Shown in pieces: positions 17,101 through 25,548 of a stretch of DNA of 64,000 nucleotides (the first letter of the stretch is position 1; every line of letters begins with the position of its first letter). A program made the translations under genes and the position numbers. The stretch is from NCBI GenBank assembly GCA_017618625.1, contig JAFZTV010000030.1:1-64000 (forward strand), given 5' to 3'. The DNA is from Bacteroidales bacterium. Lineage in GTDB: Bacteria > Bacteroidota > Bacteroidia > Bacteroidales > P3. The notes below the pieces were generated by a model. It ran no database searches and was not told the DNA's origin. It saw only the letters and a program-made list of their open reading frames with translations.

Positions 17101-19752
17101 CTAGAGCTCATTGGAGAGGATAGTGATGAAACTTTCAGCGGCAGGCTCGATGAGGGCGTCGGGGAAGTCGTATGCGGGATGATGAAGTTCTGGACAGAGG
17201 TCGCCGGCACCGATGCCGAAAAAAGCACCACGGTAGCGGAGTAGGTAATTGGCAAAATCTTCGGACCAACGGAAGGGCTTTTGGATGCGCCGCACGGTGA
17301 AACCAGCAGAGGAAAGGGACTTTTCGAGGATGTCGGTGAGCTGGGCATCATTCTCGGTGGCCATGAATGGGTCACACACTGCGACGGCCATCTGCAATCC
17401 ATATTTCGTGCAGACGTCGGACACTATAGCATCGGCGTCGGCACGCAGGGAGTCCATGCGTTTGTTTGTGAAGGCCCGCAGAGTGAACATAACCTCGGCC
17501 GAACCAGCGGAAGTACCGTAGGCCTCCTCGCCGAGACGCACACAGATGAGGGTGCTCTGGGAGAAGGAATACAGAGGGTCGGGCTGGACAGTCTGGCTGG
17601 GCTGGCTGTTTTTGTCGTTCTTGGTGTTATGGTTTTTATTGCGCCAAGGAGTCAGAATGCTCGGTATGATAGAAAAACTCTGGGGGTTCGGCGCTTCAGG
17701 GGTGACGGTGCTATCGGCACTACAATTCAACCGCTCAAAACGCTCGATAATCTCGGACACGGCTTTGCCAGGGTTCAAGCCCTTCTCGGGTGTGGAGGCA
17801 TGGGTCTGGCGGCCAGCTATGGTGTATTTCACGCCAACGGAAGCAGCCGCGAAAGTGTCGCCACTCAAGAGTACTTCGCCCAATGGAACCCCGGGGATGT
17901 TGTGCAAGCCGTAAACGGCACGTATGTCGTAGCGCTGCATAATGCCGCTGTCGAGTATCTTCTGAGAGCCGCAACCCGTCTCCTCCTCTGGCTGGAAGAT
18001 GAGCATAATATTCTTGTCAGCGTAGAGGGAAGGCGCCTGGGCAATCATATCGGCGACCCTAAGCATTATGGCTGTGTGACCATCGTGCCCACACTTGTGA
18101 GAAACGCCTCTCACGGTGGAGCAGTATGGAAGCTCTGATGTTGAAAGAGATGGGCTGTCGTGATTCTCGGTCTCGCCATTGACAACTTGAAACTCGGAAG
18201 TAGAGACCGTTCCCTCATCGATGGGCAGGGCATCGGTGTCGGCACGCAGAGCTATGGTAGGGAAATCAGGATTATCGCCGAAGACTGCCACAACACCGTA
18301 GCCGCTGACACGGCCAAAGAACTCTGATGGAGTGTCGGATGACTCGCCAGAAGAGCCCGCATCGCCCACATAGGAGAACACGGTGCAGTCGGGATAGGCA
18401 TTAAGGCAGCCAACAATCATATCATGGGCGAACACCTCGTTGCCCGAAAGACCGGGATGGGCGTGGAGTTCGTGCCGCACATGGCAGCGTACCAGGTCTT
18501 TGAATACGCGTCCACGTTCCTCGAAATTCTTGAAGCTATCATAACTAGCTGCAGCAGGAGAAAGCAGGCACACCTTGCCGACCTCGGTCACCTTGAAACA
18601 CCACTCAACAATCTTGCCATAGTCGTTCTCCTTTATAATATTCCTCTCACCACCAACCGGCCACCGAGTACAGGCCAAATCATACATACGCTCACCCGCC
18701 GCACCTACGAAGGCGATGTTTCTCACCTCGCTATTGGCCAGAAAATCTATCAAGCCGGCGTAGTCTATTCCACGGTCGAAACCACCAAGAATTAGAGTTT
18801 GCACGTCACCGACGGCCTTAACCGCCGCCTCGCAGGCTGCCGGAATAGTAGAGATGGAGTCGTTATAGAAACGAATTCCCTTGTATGCACCAACATATTC
18901 AAGCCTGTGTTCCAAGCCCTTGAACTCGGTCACCGCCCGTTTGAACACCTCGCCATCTATGCAGTACAACTGCGCCACATGGGCAACAGCCTCAATGTTG
19001 CTACGGTTGTGTTCGCCTGGCAGACGACTTGACACACTGCCGTAAACAGGCTGGTCGTCAGCCGAATAGGATTCAACCTGAGAACGGAACTGCTCTTGGC
19101 AGGAGTCGACCAAAGAGGATAGCTCGGCGTTGTCTTTACAATATATAAAGGTGTCGCCGTCACACTGGCGCAAGCCAATCTGCATCTTGGCCATCTTGTA
19201 GCCGTCATAGCTCTCATAGTGGTCCAGATGCTCCTGAAAGAGATTGAGCAGAACTCCGATATGCGGACCACGGTGTATGTTCTCCAACTGATGGCACGAC
19301 AACTCAGCCACAACTATGGTTGAGATGTCCATCTGCTCGACGAGTTCAAAAAGCGGTATGCCTATGTTGCCGCCCAACAGCACATTGTAGCCAGCGGCCT
19401 TGAACACATTGTATATTAACGAGGTCGTGGTGCTCTTTCCTTTGGTGCCGGTGACACCGATTACCTGGTCGCCATAAACCCGCAGGAAGACGTCGGTCAT
19501 GGAAGTCACCTCGGTCTTGCGGCACAAGTCACTCAGCACACTCATAGGAACGCCAGGGGACTTCACCACCATATCGTAATTATTATCAGTGAGAGCCGCA
19601 CGAATCGCCTCGTTGTTCTCGGCTGTAGCAACCTCGGCACAGACTCCCAGCTTCTCAAGCAGAGCCAGCGCCGACTTGCCCTCACGCCCCAAACCGGCAA
19701 TCAAAACCCTTTTGCCTTCGAAAATACGCCGTATATCCGCTTCTAGATACAC
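17101..19752 (-). CDS. MurD2-type ligase fused to an M20D amidohydrolase
   Basis: One uninterrupted frame of 883 residues. Residues 1-421 are a Mur ligase of MurD type: GLGREGKSALALL, P-loop TGTKGKSTTT at 101-110, LNLFQEHLDHYES, and KNFEERGRVFKDLV at the end. The usual NDSKATN of MurD reads NDSISTIP (297-304), as I recall for the L-glutamate-adding MurD2 group. From residue 423 an M20D amidohydrolase follows without a linker: RHELHAHPGLSGNE, metal motif CGHDGHT (554-560), GLHNIPGVPLGEVL, and SEDFANYLLRYRGAFFGIG then HHPAYDFPDALIEP. All expected metal ligands appear present. murL lies immediately upstream. I infer synthesis of UDP-MurNAc-L-Ala-L-Glu by the first half. The role of the second half is unknown; acyl-amino-acid or acetyl-DAP deacylation are family activities. 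Confidence 0.88.
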   Translation of the reverse strand: MYLEADIRRIFEGKRVLIAGLGREGKSALALLEKLGVCAEVATAENNEAIRAALTDNNYDMVVKSPGVPMSVLSDLCRKTEVTSMTDVFLRVYGDQVIGVTGTKGKSTTTSLIYNVFKAAGYNVLLGGNIGIPLFELVEQMDISTIVVAELSCHQLENIHRGPHIGVLLNLFQEHLDHYESYDGYKMAKMQIGLRQCDGDTFIYCKDNAELSSLVDSCQEQFRSQVESYSADDQPVYGSVSSRLPGEHNRSNIEAVAHVAQLYCIDGEVFKRAVTEFKGLEHRLEYVGAYKGIRFYNDSISTIPAACEAAVKAVGDVQTLILGGFDRGIDYAGLIDFLANSEVRNIAFVGAAGERMYDLACTRWPVGGERNIIKENDYGKIVEWCFKVTEVGKVCLLSPAAASYDSFKNFEERGRVFKDLVRCHVRHELHAHPGLSGNEVFAHDMIVGCLNAYPDCTVFSYVGDAGSSGESSDTPSEFFGRVSGYGVVAVFGDNPDFPTIALRADTDALPIDEGTVSTSEFQVVNGETENHDSPSLSTSELPYCSTVRGVSHKCGHDGHTAIMLRVADMIAQAPSLYADKNIMLIFQPEEETGCGSQKILDSGIMQRYDIRAVYGLHNIPGVPLGEVLLSGDTFAAASVGVKYTIAGRQTHASTPEKGLNPGKAVSEIIERFERLNCSADSTVTPEAPNPQSFSIIPSILTPWRNKNHNTKNDKNSQPSQTVQPDPLYSFSQSTLICVRLGEEAYGTSAGSAEVMFTLRAFTNKRMDSLRADADAIVSDVCTKYGLQMAVAVCDPFMATENDAQLTDILEKSLSSAGFTVRRIQKPFRWSEDFANYLLRYRGAFFGIGAGDLCPELHHPAYDFPDALIEPAAESFITILSNEL

Positions 19753-19867
19753 CCTTTGAGTTTGCTTGAATGAGTTATTGTTTAGTGAGTTAGCGATTAA
19801 CTTTGTTTATATTCCGTTGCCTTTGTAAGCGACGTGGAAAACCATACGCTCACTTAGCAACAAATTG

Positions 19868-19875
19868 CAAAAATA
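19868..19875 (-). promoter_or_regulatory. -7 box for the murD-M20 fusion gene
   Basis: Minus-strand TATTTTTG followed by CAA matches TAnnTTTG and lies about 115 bp upstream of the fusion gene ATG, in the 171-bp gap after murL. The fusion gene therefore seems to have its own promoter in addition to any read-through from murL. Confidence 0.6.
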
Positions 19876-19923
19876 CGATTTTTTGCCAAAACATATACCT
19901 TAAACGTAGCCTAGGCTGAAAAG

Positions 19924-21279
19924 TTACGCTATGGAAGCTTTAAGTATTCCTAGTTCTGCGGCCGACAAGTTGTGGTCGTTGAAAAGGGTTTCGGTGCTTA
20001 CCATTTCGCCACTGTAATCGAAAGCTCTCAGTAGAGCAGGCATGTGGGAGTCGGTATACCAGCGGCGTTTGGCCATCATGAGGGCTGTATTGACTTCGCT
20101 GATAGTGCCGACACACTCGAAAGGCTTGCTTTCGGTGTGGCCAGTCAGCTCCTCGAAATAGCCGCGAAGCTCGCAGTCGTCGAGCATCGACTTGCCGAAT
20201 ATGGCGTTCAGACGGTCAGGCTCGATGAACGGCGAAAGAATGATGTATGCAAAAAGGCACTTGGCGCATCTGCCGCACCAGATGTCCTGCTTGCTGCCGG
20301 CATTGCAGCTCTTAAACACATCGAAATACTTGTCGTGACGGGAGAAAAGCATGGCAATCTGCAACTCGCTAAGCGGTCGCAGGAAGCTGAAATAGTTCAC
20401 ATTGGCCGTCACATATTTCGCCACATACGTACGGAAATCGTTCTCAAACTCAAGACTTTTTGAATACTGATGGTTCACTGTACTGCCTGCCACCGTTGAT
20501 TCGTTGGCACTATTCTCGTTGGACAAGGCAACGTTACGTACCCCTGCCAGCGTCGCCGCCAACAGCGTATAAAAGGCCAGCATGGCCGAGAAGGGAGTGT
20601 GCCCGTTCAGACAGCCCTTGGCATTCAGGCCAAGCAGTGTTGAATCGATACGACGATTGATGATAAGAGTCTCCTCCGGCGAGAAACCGCCTCGCTCGGC
20701 ACACATAGTCGTAGCTCCGCGAGGGTTCATTATCAACGGCCTAACACCTTGGTTGCGTAGAAGTTCGAGCGTTACCACCGAGTCTTTGCCGCCTCCGATG
20801 GGAACGAGATAATTGGTAGCCTGATTGAATGACTTCATGGTAGATGGAGTATTTGCATCTGGATTATTGCACTCACATTCGATAGTCATGAAGTCATCTA
20901 TCGTGGCACGGATGCCGTTGGTGTAAAAGAACTCGCCCAAGCCGTTGAAGTAAATCTTCTTCCAGAATCGGACCTGCTCGGAATCGAGGCTATGGGGCAG
21001 CACCCTTACCACTTTGGGGCATACGCACTTCCAATAACTCACCAACTCTATCATGCCGATATTGAAAACCAGCGAATCCATCAGCTCTTTCGGCTGATCG
21101 AAATTCAAAAAAGGTCTATGCGGAATCGAGGCCGTCGGATGAAACACAATCTTATCGTTCAGCCGAAACGAAAACTCCATCCGAAGTCCCTCGGCATCGA
21201 CGGTATACGAGTAGTTCTCGTACACCATCTCGCCGAAAGTCATCCGGTATGTGTTATATTTTTTTTGATTGCTAACCAC
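19924..21279 (-). CDS. murL: UDP-MurNAc-L-Ala-L-Glu epimerase (MurL family)
   Basis: A 451-residue cytosolic protein with the hallmarks of MurL, the ATP-dependent enzyme that inverts the terminal L-Glu of UDP-MurNAc-L-Ala-L-Glu to D-Glu (shown in Xanthomonas oryzae). Visible are the PP-loop-like LVPIGGGKDS (158-167), LNGHTPFSA (224-232), SNENSAN (253-259), NHQYSKSLEFE (269-279), the SCN at 324, the Cys cluster WCGRCAKC (334-341), and KPFECVG. The frame opens with GTG at 21279; an ATG at 21243 is a possible alternative start. It lies 30 bp behind the coiled-coil lipoprotein gene and upstream of the MurD2-like fusion, the same pairing as murL-murD2 in Xanthomonas. Confidence 0.9.
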   Translation of the reverse strand: MVSNQKKYNTYRMTFGEMVYENYSYTVDAEGLRMEFSFRLNDKIVFHPTASIPHRPFLNFDQPKELMDSLVFNIGMIELVSYWKCVCPKVVRVLPHSLDSEQVRFWKKIYFNGLGEFFYTNGIRATIDDFMTIECECNNPDANTPSTMKSFNQATNYLVPIGGGKDSVVTLELLRNQGVRPLIMNPRGATTMCAERGGFSPEETLIINRRIDSTLLGLNAKGCLNGHTPFSAMLAFYTLLAATLAGVRNVALSNENSANESTVAGSTVNHQYSKSLEFENDFRTYVAKYVTANVNYFSFLRPLSELQIAMLFSRHDKYFDVFKSCNAGSKQDIWCGRCAKCLFAYIILSPFIEPDRLNAIFGKSMLDDCELRGYFEELTGHTESKPFECVGTISEVNTALMMAKRRWYTDSHMPALLRAFDYSGEMVSTETLFNDHNLSAAELGILKASIA

Positions 21280-21309
21280 TAACGGATTTTTTACCTATGA
21301 GGGAACGCA

Positions 21310-23373
21310 CTATTTCAAAGTAAAGCTCACCTTGCCGATTTCGTTACCGTTGGCATACAGGGTGACCCAGTAGAGGCCAGGCTCCATGACCACACTGTCG
21401 AGTTTGCGCCATACGATGCTCACCTTGCGGGAGCCGCCCCAGAACTCGATGTCCTGCTTTGCGGTGTATTGAATTTCGGTGTCGCCGCTCTTGAAGGTGT
21501 CGGAATTGGCGCCCTCGTTGCTCACCAGACGGTTCTTGGAGTTGGAGATGCGAGCGTATATCGTGATGGTGCCAGGGTCAACCACATAGTTGTCAAGGAT
21601 GGTAGCGTCGATTTTTACGAGCTTCACGTCACTGCCTTTTGAGGCCTCTTTCACCACGGTGCCGCTGATGCTCTTGCCGGGAGTAGCCACCACGTCGGTG
21701 GTGACGAGTATGCTGGCTTTCTCAAGTTTCTGACGGATTTTATCGCTCTGGCTGTCAAGTTTGCGCAGTTCGCTGTTTTCGGCTTTGAGCTGCCCGTTCT
21801 CGGCTTTGAGCTGCTCGTTTTCGGCACGCAGACGTTCGATTTCGGCGACATAGCTGTCACACAGCTTCTGCAGCTCGGAAAGTTTCTGGTTGACATTGGA
21901 TGCCGAAGGAGCGGAAGCGCTGGCTTGAACGGATACGTTGGCGTTGGCCGAAGCACTAGCCTTAGCGTCAGCCGCCTCTTTCAGAGCGGCCTCGGTCCTG
22001 TTGTTGGCAGCGGTGAGGTCGGCCTGAGCCTTGGCGAGGACCGCTTCCTTCTCGTTCAGCTGCTTCTGCAGTTTTGCCAGGTCGGCCTTCTGGTTCTCAA
22101 CCTGAGCCTGCAATGTGGCAATCTGCTGTTCATATTTTGCGTTGGCTGAGACGTTGGCCGAAGCCGAAGCAGCAACCGAAGCGTTGGCTTTAGCCAGGTC
22201 GGCGTCCTTCTTCGACAGGTCGCTCTGAGCGGCAGAAAGCTGTGCCTCAAGTTCTTTCACACGAACGTTAAGATTAGAGACGCTGGCTTCCAGCTGTGCG
22301 GATTTGGAGTTGCACTGGGAGAGCTGGGCTTCGAGTTGCTGGTTGGCTGACACATTGGCCGAGGCCGAGACGCTGGCGGAAGACTCGAGTTTCGACACCT
22401 TCTCGTTGCACTGGGAGAGCTGGGCTTCAAGCTGAGCCTTGGACTTCTCGAGCTGAGAAAGCTGAGCGTTGAGCTGCTTCACCTGACCTTCGAGCTGCAC
22501 GTTGGCAGAAGCGGAAGCGGAGGCAGAGGCCTGCTGGCTGTTGAGGACCTTCATCTGGTCGTTCAATGCGGCGATGTCTGACTCGAGTTTCGTTATCTTG
22601 GCGCTCAACTGTGCGTTCTTGGTGTTCAGTTCAGCGTTCTGCTTGGAGAGACTTTCGTTCTGTTTTGTGAGAGCCGAGACATTGGCTGAGACATCGGCTT
22701 TTGCCGAGCCCGAAGCCTTGAGCTCGCCATTCAAGCCCTCAATACGAGTGTTGAGAGAAGAGATCTGGCCGTTAAGGTTTGCAATAACGCCCTCCTGCTG
22801 AGATACTTGCTTCTGGAGTTTCTCTACCTGGGCCTTGCACTGAGCCTCACTGGCGGAAGCGTTGGCAGAAACGGCGGCAGAAGCTGAAGCGGACGCCGAG
22901 GCATTATTCTTCAACTGGGCAATCTCTTTCTCCTGAGCGTCGAGACGGCGCTGGAGTTCTTTTATGACCGACTCTTTAGAGCGCAACTCAGCCTCCTGTT
23001 TGCTGCAATCGGCCGAGACCGAAGCGGAGGCAGAGACGTTTCCTCCAGCAGTAGCCTGGGCACTCACACTGGACGATTGTCTGGACGACTTCTGACTGCT
23101 CCTCGCACGGCGCAGCTGGGCAAGGAGGTCGCGAATCTCGGCAGCCTGGGCATTGATGGTGCTGTCTTTCTGCGTCATCTGACCGTCGAATTCCTGGTTG
23201 TCAGCCTTCACTTTTGCATACTGTTCCATTATGCTGTCGTAACGCTCCTGCATGGCGATAAGTTCCTTTTCGGACACTTTCACACCGCTTTTGTCACAGG
23301 ACACCGTCGATAACATCGTAGCCACGGTCACTGCCGCAACTATCAAAAACCGCTTACTGTAATTCATTTTCAT
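21310..23373 (-). CDS. Long coiled-coil lipoprotein with Ser-Ala-rich spacers
   Basis: A 687-residue lipoprotein starting at 23373 (MKMNYSKRF), with an ATG two codons later as an alternative. The lipobox is STVSC. Most of the chain is heptad coiled coil rich in Gln, Lys, Glu and Leu (LNGQISSLNTRIEGLNGELKA, and the RLRAENEQLKAENGQLK run). It is broken at least seven times by low-complexity stretches such as ASASASASAAVSANASAS and SASVSASANVSANQQ. The last ~150 residues form a beta-rich domain (GTITIYARISNSKNRLVS; YWVTLYANGNEIGKVSF). It probably spans part of the periplasm from a membrane anchor. The gene has its own promoter and may be co-transcribed with murL. No named family recognised. Confidence 0.85.
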   Translation of the reverse strand: MKMNYSKRFLIVAAVTVATMLSTVSCDKSGVKVSEKELIAMQERYDSIMEQYAKVKADNQEFDGQMTQKDSTINAQAAEIRDLLAQLRRARSSQKSSRQSSSVSAQATAGGNVSASASVSADCSKQEAELRSKESVIKELQRRLDAQEKEIAQLKNNASASASASAAVSANASASEAQCKAQVEKLQKQVSQQEGVIANLNGQISSLNTRIEGLNGELKASGSAKADVSANVSALTKQNESLSKQNAELNTKNAQLSAKITKLESDIAALNDQMKVLNSQQASASASASANVQLEGQVKQLNAQLSQLEKSKAQLEAQLSQCNEKVSKLESSASVSASANVSANQQLEAQLSQCNSKSAQLEASVSNLNVRVKELEAQLSAAQSDLSKKDADLAKANASVAASASANVSANAKYEQQIATLQAQVENQKADLAKLQKQLNEKEAVLAKAQADLTAANNRTEAALKEAADAKASASANANVSVQASASAPSASNVNQKLSELQKLCDSYVAEIERLRAENEQLKAENGQLKAENSELRKLDSQSDKIRQKLEKASILVTTDVVATPGKSISGTVVKEASKGSDVKLVKIDATILDNYVVDPGTITIYARISNSKNRLVSNEGANSDTFKSGDTEIQYTAKQDIEFWGGSRKVSIVWRKLDSVVMEPGLYWVTLYANGNEIGKVSFTLK

Positions 23374-23408
23374 GTATCTTAATGTTTTGTTTGTTTCCAA
23401 ATAGGCTG

Positions 23409-23441
23409 CAAAAATACTCTTTTTTATATAAGCATTCCAAA
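23409..23441 (-). promoter_or_regulatory. Promoter of the coiled-coil lipoprotein (and murL)
   Basis: On the minus strand, a -33 TTTG (23438-23441) and a -7 TATTTTTG (23409-23416) are 21 bp apart. This is the best full match to the Bacteroidota sigma-ABfr consensus in the window. The -7 box is followed by CAGCC, the same as in the divergent box at 23520. Confidence 0.8.
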
Positions 23442-23480
23442 AAAGATTTCAACAGCCAGTGAACTTCGGATGTTCTCAAT

Positions 23481-24410
23481 ATGCCAAACGAAAAGAGCCG
23501 TTTAACTGGAAAATTATTGTATTTTTGCAGCCGAATTGCACATAACACACCTGTCATCACGCATTCTTACAATCATATACACCTTCAACTGACGGCGATT
23601 ACCCTATGGCTGCTTTGTGTGGTCGGTGCATACGGACAGACGACAGGGCATCCTAGGTTTTCGCTAACGGTGAGCAATGGGAGCGGATACGGAGAGGTTC
23701 GCGACCTGGGGACGTCACCGAGGGTTTATGACAATCTTTCGCTCAGACAGGGTTTGGAGTTCAACGCAGAGACGGTGGGTTGGTCGTTTTCGGGGCGTTT
23801 CGGCGTAAGCGGTGCGTTAAACACCTCGAAGATAAAATACCTGTTGAAAAAAGGGAGCTATTCGGGATATTCCGGCAGTGTGGACATAGCCATTTCAGCC
23901 CTAAGGCAAGTGTGGTGCAACAGTGAAGCCACATGGAGCATTGCCGTCGGAGGAGGCTTGTCGAACCACACGTACATCGGATATACACCGAAATTCATGA
24001 ACGCCTCATTCGCCCTCACCGACCTCTTCCAGCCGGATTTCCAAGTGATGGTACAATACAACCTGCCCAACTCGAACCCGTTGGTTGTGATGCCAGGATG
24101 GTTTGCAGCGTTCGCTTCAGTAACGGTATCGCCGATTGGTCTTGCCTACCGCCCAGGCTATTCATTTATAGACAACTATACCGATGGCCGCGAGGTAAAA
24201 AACTACATCTTCAACACATATCGCACCGCCTTTGCGTGGCTACCACAATTAACCGCCGAACTGGGTGTGAGATTCAACCTGCGCAGCGGCAACCGCATAT
24301 CGCTGGCATACATGTGGAACTACCGCTCGTCGCACGGCACGGCGGATTGGCAGTTCGACGAGGTAAACCATCTACTGTCGATAGAGTTAAACATACTGTT
24401 GAAAAAATGA
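23481..24410 (+). CDS. Putative outer-membrane beta-barrel protein
   Basis: The frame from the ATG at 23481 encodes 309 residues. A hydrophobic export-signal-like segment (LTAITLWLLCVVGAYGQTTG) lies about 35 residues in, followed by alternating aromatic strands such as VGWSFSGRFGVSGAL, VMVQYNLPNSNPLVV and LTAELGVRFNLRSGNRISLAYMWNY. The protein ends in a beta-strand-like ELNILLKK. This fits a small outer-membrane barrel. The start is unsettled. A good -7 box at 23520-23527 would place transcription after the ATG, and no in-frame ATG, GTG or TTG lies between it and the signal peptide. The stop overlaps the S41 peptidase start (ATGA). Confidence 0.72.
   Translation: MPNEKSRLTGKLLYFCSRIAHNTPVITHSYNHIHLQLTAITLWLLCVVGAYGQTTGHPRFSLTVSNGSGYGEVRDLGTSPRVYDNLSLRQGLEFNAETVGWSFSGRFGVSGALNTSKIKYLLKKGSYSGYSGSVDIAISALRQVWCNSEATWSIAVGGGLSNHTYIGYTPKFMNASFALTDLFQPDFQVMVQYNLPNSNPLVVMPGWFAAFASVTVSPIGLAYRPGYSFIDNYTDGREVKNYIFNTYRTAFAWLPQLTAELGVRFNLRSGNRISLAYMWNYRSSHGTADWQFDEVNHLLSIELNILLKK
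23520..23527 (+). promoter_or_regulatory. -7 box inside the 5' end of the barrel gene frame
   Basis: TATTTTTG followed by CAGCC matches TAnnTTTG and is arranged divergently to the box at 23409. It lies 39 bp inside the longest frame of the barrel gene, which raises doubt about that frame's ATG. Confidence 0.55.
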
Positions 24411-25435
24411 GACGCACCACACCATTAATAATACTTGCCACAGCCTTGTTTTTCATCTCGTGCGAGAAGGCTTTTCTGCGCAATCCCGACGCCGAACCCA
24501 CGAAGGTATTTGAGTATCTGTGGCAGAGGGTGGACAGGCAGTATGCACTGTTCGACGTGAAGGGTGTGGATTGGGACTCGATACATGATGTGTATGCAAT
24601 GCAAGTGAATGACGGGATGGACGACGACAGTTTGTTCAGGGTGCTTGCGGCGATGCTCAACACATTGAACGACGGGCATGTGAACATCGTGTCACCGTTT
24701 GACGTATCGCGCAGCGAGGAAATATTCCTTCAAACATACGGACGGCGCAACATAGAGCCCAACGTGGTGACGCTCAACTATCTCGGTGCACACTACCACT
24801 CAGCAGGCGGATTTGCATACAATACGTTGCGAGGCGATTCAGTGGTGTATATCCGATATGGGTCGTTCTCAAACTCGGCATCAACTGCGACACTCAACAT
24901 GATTTTGAAACGTTACCCGTTGGCGGCAGGCGTGATTTTCGACATACGGCAAAACGGCGGAGGCTCGCTAGAGAACATCTGGAATATACTCGCCCTGATG
25001 CCCGCCATGCACGCACATCTCTACACCACACAGATAAAGTCCGGTCCTGCACACGATGACTTCTCGGAAGCGGAGAAGGTGTATTCGCCATTCACAAACG
25101 ACGACTATGAACCATATAGAAAACCGTTTGTTGTACTCACCGACAGGGGATCGTACAGTGCCTCGTCGTTCTTTGCGCTGTGCGCGAAAGCGTATGACAA
25201 CATGATAGTTATGGGTGACACTACAGGAGGAGGTCTTGGTCTTCCTAACGGAGGCGAGCTACCCAACGGCTGGACATACCGCTTCCCTGTGACCCGCACG
25301 ATCGCGCCCGACGGGAAGAACTATGAAAACGGGGTACCGCCGGACACGGTGGTGATGCTGGAAGCGGCGGCCACGACAGCGGGGAAGGACAACGTGATAG
25401 AGGCGGCTGCGGACCTGATACTCAAAAACCATTGA
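24407..25435 (+). CDS. S41-family C-terminal-processing-type peptidase, lipoprotein
   Basis: A 342-residue lipoprotein starting at the ATG at 24407 that overlaps the upstream stop. The signal peptide ends in the lipobox FISC. An N-terminal helical part (FEYLWQRVDRQYALFDVKGVDWDS; LAAMLNTLNDGHVNI) precedes the S41 core. The core has VVYIRYGSF, GVIFDIRQNGGGSLENI, and the catalytic serine region VLTDRGSYSASSFFALCAK, followed by DTTGGGLGLP. A PDZ domain is not obvious. The expected lysine four to five helical turns after the serine appears as AKAYDN. It is likely a periplasmic tail-type protease coupled to the barrel protein gene. Confidence 0.88.
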   Translation: MRRTTPLIILATALFFISCEKAFLRNPDAEPTKVFEYLWQRVDRQYALFDVKGVDWDSIHDVYAMQVNDGMDDDSLFRVLAAMLNTLNDGHVNIVSPFDVSRSEEIFLQTYGRRNIEPNVVTLNYLGAHYHSAGGFAYNTLRGDSVVYIRYGSFSNSASTATLNMILKRYPLAAGVIFDIRQNGGGSLENIWNILALMPAMHAHLYTTQIKSGPAHDDFSEAEKVYSPFTNDDYEPYRKPFVVLTDRGSYSASSFFALCAKAYDNMIVMGDTTGGGLGLPNGGELPNGWTYRFPVTRTIAPDGKNYENGVPPDTVVMLEAAATTAGKDNVIEAAADLILKNH

Positions 25436-25548
25436 CGAGGCTTCGACACGACTCCAGGAAGGGTCTGCATGTATTTTTACATATACACACAATAAAAGAG
25501 CAGTTGATTAGTTAATGTTTATTATATTGCAGAACTAAAAACTTATAT

